Shown: positions 8,384-9,635 of the stretch, piece by piece | How positions within the stretch are numbered: position 1 is the first letter of the stretch | Layout of the letters: each line of letters begins with the position of its first letter | Origin: Alphaproteobacteria bacterium | Lineage (GTDB): Bacteria; Pseudomonadota; Alphaproteobacteria; Micavibrionales; CSBR16-224 | Length of the DNA stretch: 9,635 bases | NCBI GenBank assembly: GCA_007116755.1 | Contig: SKHU01000152.1 | Coordinates: forward strand, 1 to 9,635 | Direction: 5' to 3' | Made by a program: the position numbers and the translations under genes | Notes under the pieces: model-generated | Told to the model about the DNA's origin: nothing | The model's database searches: none | What the model saw: only the letters and a program-made list of their open reading frames with translations

Positions 8384-8680
8384 ATGACCGAACACCCGGA
8401 CAACATTGTCACATTGCGCCTTTTGATCAGCGGCCGCGTGCAAGGCGTGGGTTACCGCTACTGGACGGTGACGGAGGCCAGAAAGCGCGGTATCGCCGGA
8501 TGGGTGCGCAATCTCCGTGACAGCCGCGTCGAAGCGGTGCTGCACGGCGCGCAGGAAGCAGTGGACGATTTATGCGCAGCCTGCTATAAAGGGCCTGTCT
8601 TTTCCGAGGTAACAACGATCGAGACCATGAGGGGAGAATATGACGGTGCCGATATTTTTGAAGAACGCCCCACGGTTTAG
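8384..8680 (+). CDS. acyP: Acylphosphatase
   Basis: This 98-residue protein is of normal family length. Acylphosphatases hydrolyse carboxyl-phosphate mixed anhydrides such as acetyl phosphate, carbamoyl phosphate and 1,3-bisphosphoglycerate in the cytosol. The active-site signature is complete: GRVQGVGYRYW supplies the phosphate-binding loop and catalytic R25, and GWVRNLRDSRVEAVLHG supplies N43, which orients the attacking water. The start ATG lies 13 bases after the carboxypeptidase stop and has no recognisable Shine-Dalgarno, so translation may depend on coupling. The last 41 bases overlap the next gene, in another frame. Co-transcription with envelope genes probably reflects operon economy rather than a shared pathway. 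The identification is secure. Confidence 0.94.
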   Translation: MTEHPDNIVTLRLLISGRVQGVGYRYWTVTEARKRGIAGWVRNLRDSRVEAVLHGAQEAVDDLCAACYKGPVFSEVTTIETMRGEYDGADIFEERPTV

Positions 8681-9542
8681 TTTTTTCACCGCCGCATTTG
8701 CAGCTGCGCTGTTTCTTTTTCTGTATATTCCGCAGGCCGGTGCCCAATCCCCGCAGCAAGGGGGCGAATCCGCAGAAACACCAAGCGGCATCGTCAGCCC
8801 GCCGCCCGCACGGACAGGACAGGGCAATTACGGCTATTTCCGCATGCAGGGCACCGGAACTCCCGCCGTCGAAAAACCGGAAGAACAACAAAAACCCGAA
8901 TATGACCGCAGCACGCCGCAGCAGATTCAGCCCGATCTGCTGCCGCAGCAGAATCTTCAGCAATTACAACAGCAACTGCATCAACAGCAGCAGCAACAGC
9001 AGCAATATCACCGGCCGGCTATTTCCGGTACGCCGCAACACGGCCATGCAAAACCTTCCGCTCCCGCCGCTCCGGCAACAGCCGCAACCCAGCCGCAGCA
9101 ACAGCAGCCGATGCTGGCCTGGCGCTCCGATGCCGGTCTGCATGAGGCCGAAATACAGATGGCCGCCGGACAATATGCGCAGGCCGTACAGACCTTGCGT
9201 AAAGTCGCCGCACGACACCCGCATAACGCCGATGCCCATGCCTATCTGGGGCAGAATCTGATGATGCTGGGGATGAAAGACGAAGCGCGCAAAAGCCTTT
9301 CCCACGCACTGACAGCCGATCCGCAGCATATGGGTGCACATCTTTACATGGGGCTGTTGCATCTGGAGGACGGCAAGCGCGATCTGGTCGTCGAACATCT
9401 CAACGTACTGCGCACGCTGTGCCGCGGCGCATTGTGTCAGGAGGAAGATTATCTGGCCGAACAGCTCAACGCCGCCCGCCACCGAAAATTCCCGAAAGAG
9501 GAAGAAGAGAAAAGCCGCAACTGGCTGCTGTTCTGGCGCTGA
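8640..9542 (+). CDS. Secreted Gln-rich TPR protein
   Basis: This 300-residue protein has a textbook signal peptide (basic start, hydrophobic 13-30, then QAGAQ with likely cleavage after AGA). Residues 37-160 are low complexity, rich in Gln, Pro and Ala: residues 93-123 are mostly Gln with eight in a row at 115-122, and QQQQ recurs at 154-157. From about 162 there is a TPR domain of two to three repeats (EAEIQMAAGQYAQAVQTLRK, then NADAHAYLGQNLMMLGMKDE, then GAHLYMGLLHLEDGKRD). It is followed by a CxxxxC pair (C261, C266) that could form a disulfide, and a charged tail with EEEEK. TPRs mediate protein contacts, so an envelope assembly role is possible, but I do not recognise a named family. The start is well supported by AGGGG 5 bases before the ATG and by the signal peptide, although it lies 41 bases inside acyP. 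Confidence 0.85.
   Translation: MTVPIFLKNAPRFSFFTAAFAAALFLFLYIPQAGAQSPQQGGESAETPSGIVSPPPARTGQGNYGYFRMQGTGTPAVEKPEEQQKPEYDRSTPQQIQPDLLPQQNLQQLQQQLHQQQQQQQQYHRPAISGTPQHGHAKPSAPAAPATAATQPQQQQPMLAWRSDAGLHEAEIQMAAGQYAQAVQTLRKVAARHPHNADAHAYLGQNLMMLGMKDEARKSLSHALTADPQHMGAHLYMGLLHLEDGKRDLVVEHLNVLRTLCRGALCQEEDYLAEQLNAARHRKFPKEEEEKSRNWLLFWR
8982..9005 (+). repeat. CAG/CAA trinucleotide tract encoding eight glutamines
   Basis: Eight consecutive Gln codons (five CAG, three CAA, mixed order) sit inside a longer Gln-rich coding stretch (8916-9008). Mixed codons make it less prone to slippage than a pure repeat, but length variation between strains is possible without changing frame. Confidence 0.8.
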
Positions 9543-9600
9543 TCGATAAACCGGCGGCTTGACCGTTCGTTCATGCTGCTCCCGCACCGTAACCCCTCTC

Positions 9601-9635
9601 CGTCATTGCGAGCAAAGCAAGAGATCGGCAGGAGA
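9601..9635. repeat. Start of a second dispersed intergenic repeat (cut by window end)
   Basis: CGTCATTGCGAGCAAAGCAA at 9601-9620, continuing to the edge, matches the common bacterial intergenic repeat type CGTCATTGCGAG followed by AAGC-rich sequence. It shares the CGTCATT...GAG...AAGC skeleton with the element at 213-312. Its other end, expected to carry the reverse complement, is outside the window. Confidence 0.5.

Noticed and set aside
6928..8412. 494-residue open frame on the minus strand
   Set aside because: It lies antisense to the carboxypeptidase, whose catalytic motifs are intact. Its translation is rich in scattered Cys, Arg and His and resembles no family.
8916..9008. CRISPR-like or tandem repeat array
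   Set aside because: The repetition is trinucleotide Gln coding inside a real gene, with no repeat-spacer structure.
8964..9587. 207-residue minus-strand frame ending in a poly-Leu run
   Set aside because: It is antisense to the TPR gene; the Leu run is the complement of the CAG tract.

Overview
The window looks like a chromosomal housekeeping region of an alphaproteobacterium with roughly balanced base composition. Support for that class comes from a GapR (DUF2312) nucleoid protein, a histidine kinase whose H-box region reads like the PleC/DivJ group, a D,D-carboxypeptidase fused to a SPOR domain, and a perfect TTAA-N7-TTAA (CtrA-type) box in an intergenic region. I cannot name a genus. There is no phage, transposase, CRISPR array, tRNA or rRNA.

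Layout, left to right. The C-terminal end of an NAD(P)H-dependent flavin/ferredoxin-reductase-type oxidoreductase (+) is followed by a palindromic intergenic repeat. Next is a zincin-like metallopeptidase-family gene (-) whose HExxH motif reads QExxH. It is divergent from phhB (+), a pterin-4a-carbinolamine dehydratase. phhB converges, with a 13-base gap, on a large two-PAS membrane histidine kinase (-) that has no response regulator beside it. Further right, a secreted Sel1-repeat protein and lemA (both -) form a likely two-gene operon ending in a hairpin terminator. Then comes gapR (-), separated by an AT-rich region with phased A-tracts from a divergent + strand cluster: D-Ala-D-Ala carboxypeptidase with SPOR domain, acylphosphatase, and a secreted Gln-rich TPR protein. 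The acylphosphatase and TPR genes overlap. The right edge cuts into a second dispersed intergenic repeat.

Much of the window concerns the cell envelope (carboxypeptidase, Sel1, LemA, TPR protein, membrane kinase), together with chromosome organisation (GapR). I see no clear new multi-gene system. The points most worth a second look are the altered metal-ligand motif in the metallopeptidase, the CtrA-like box upstream of sel1-lemA, the phased A-tracts between gapR and the carboxypeptidase, the two intergenic repeats, and the polyglutamine-coding tract.
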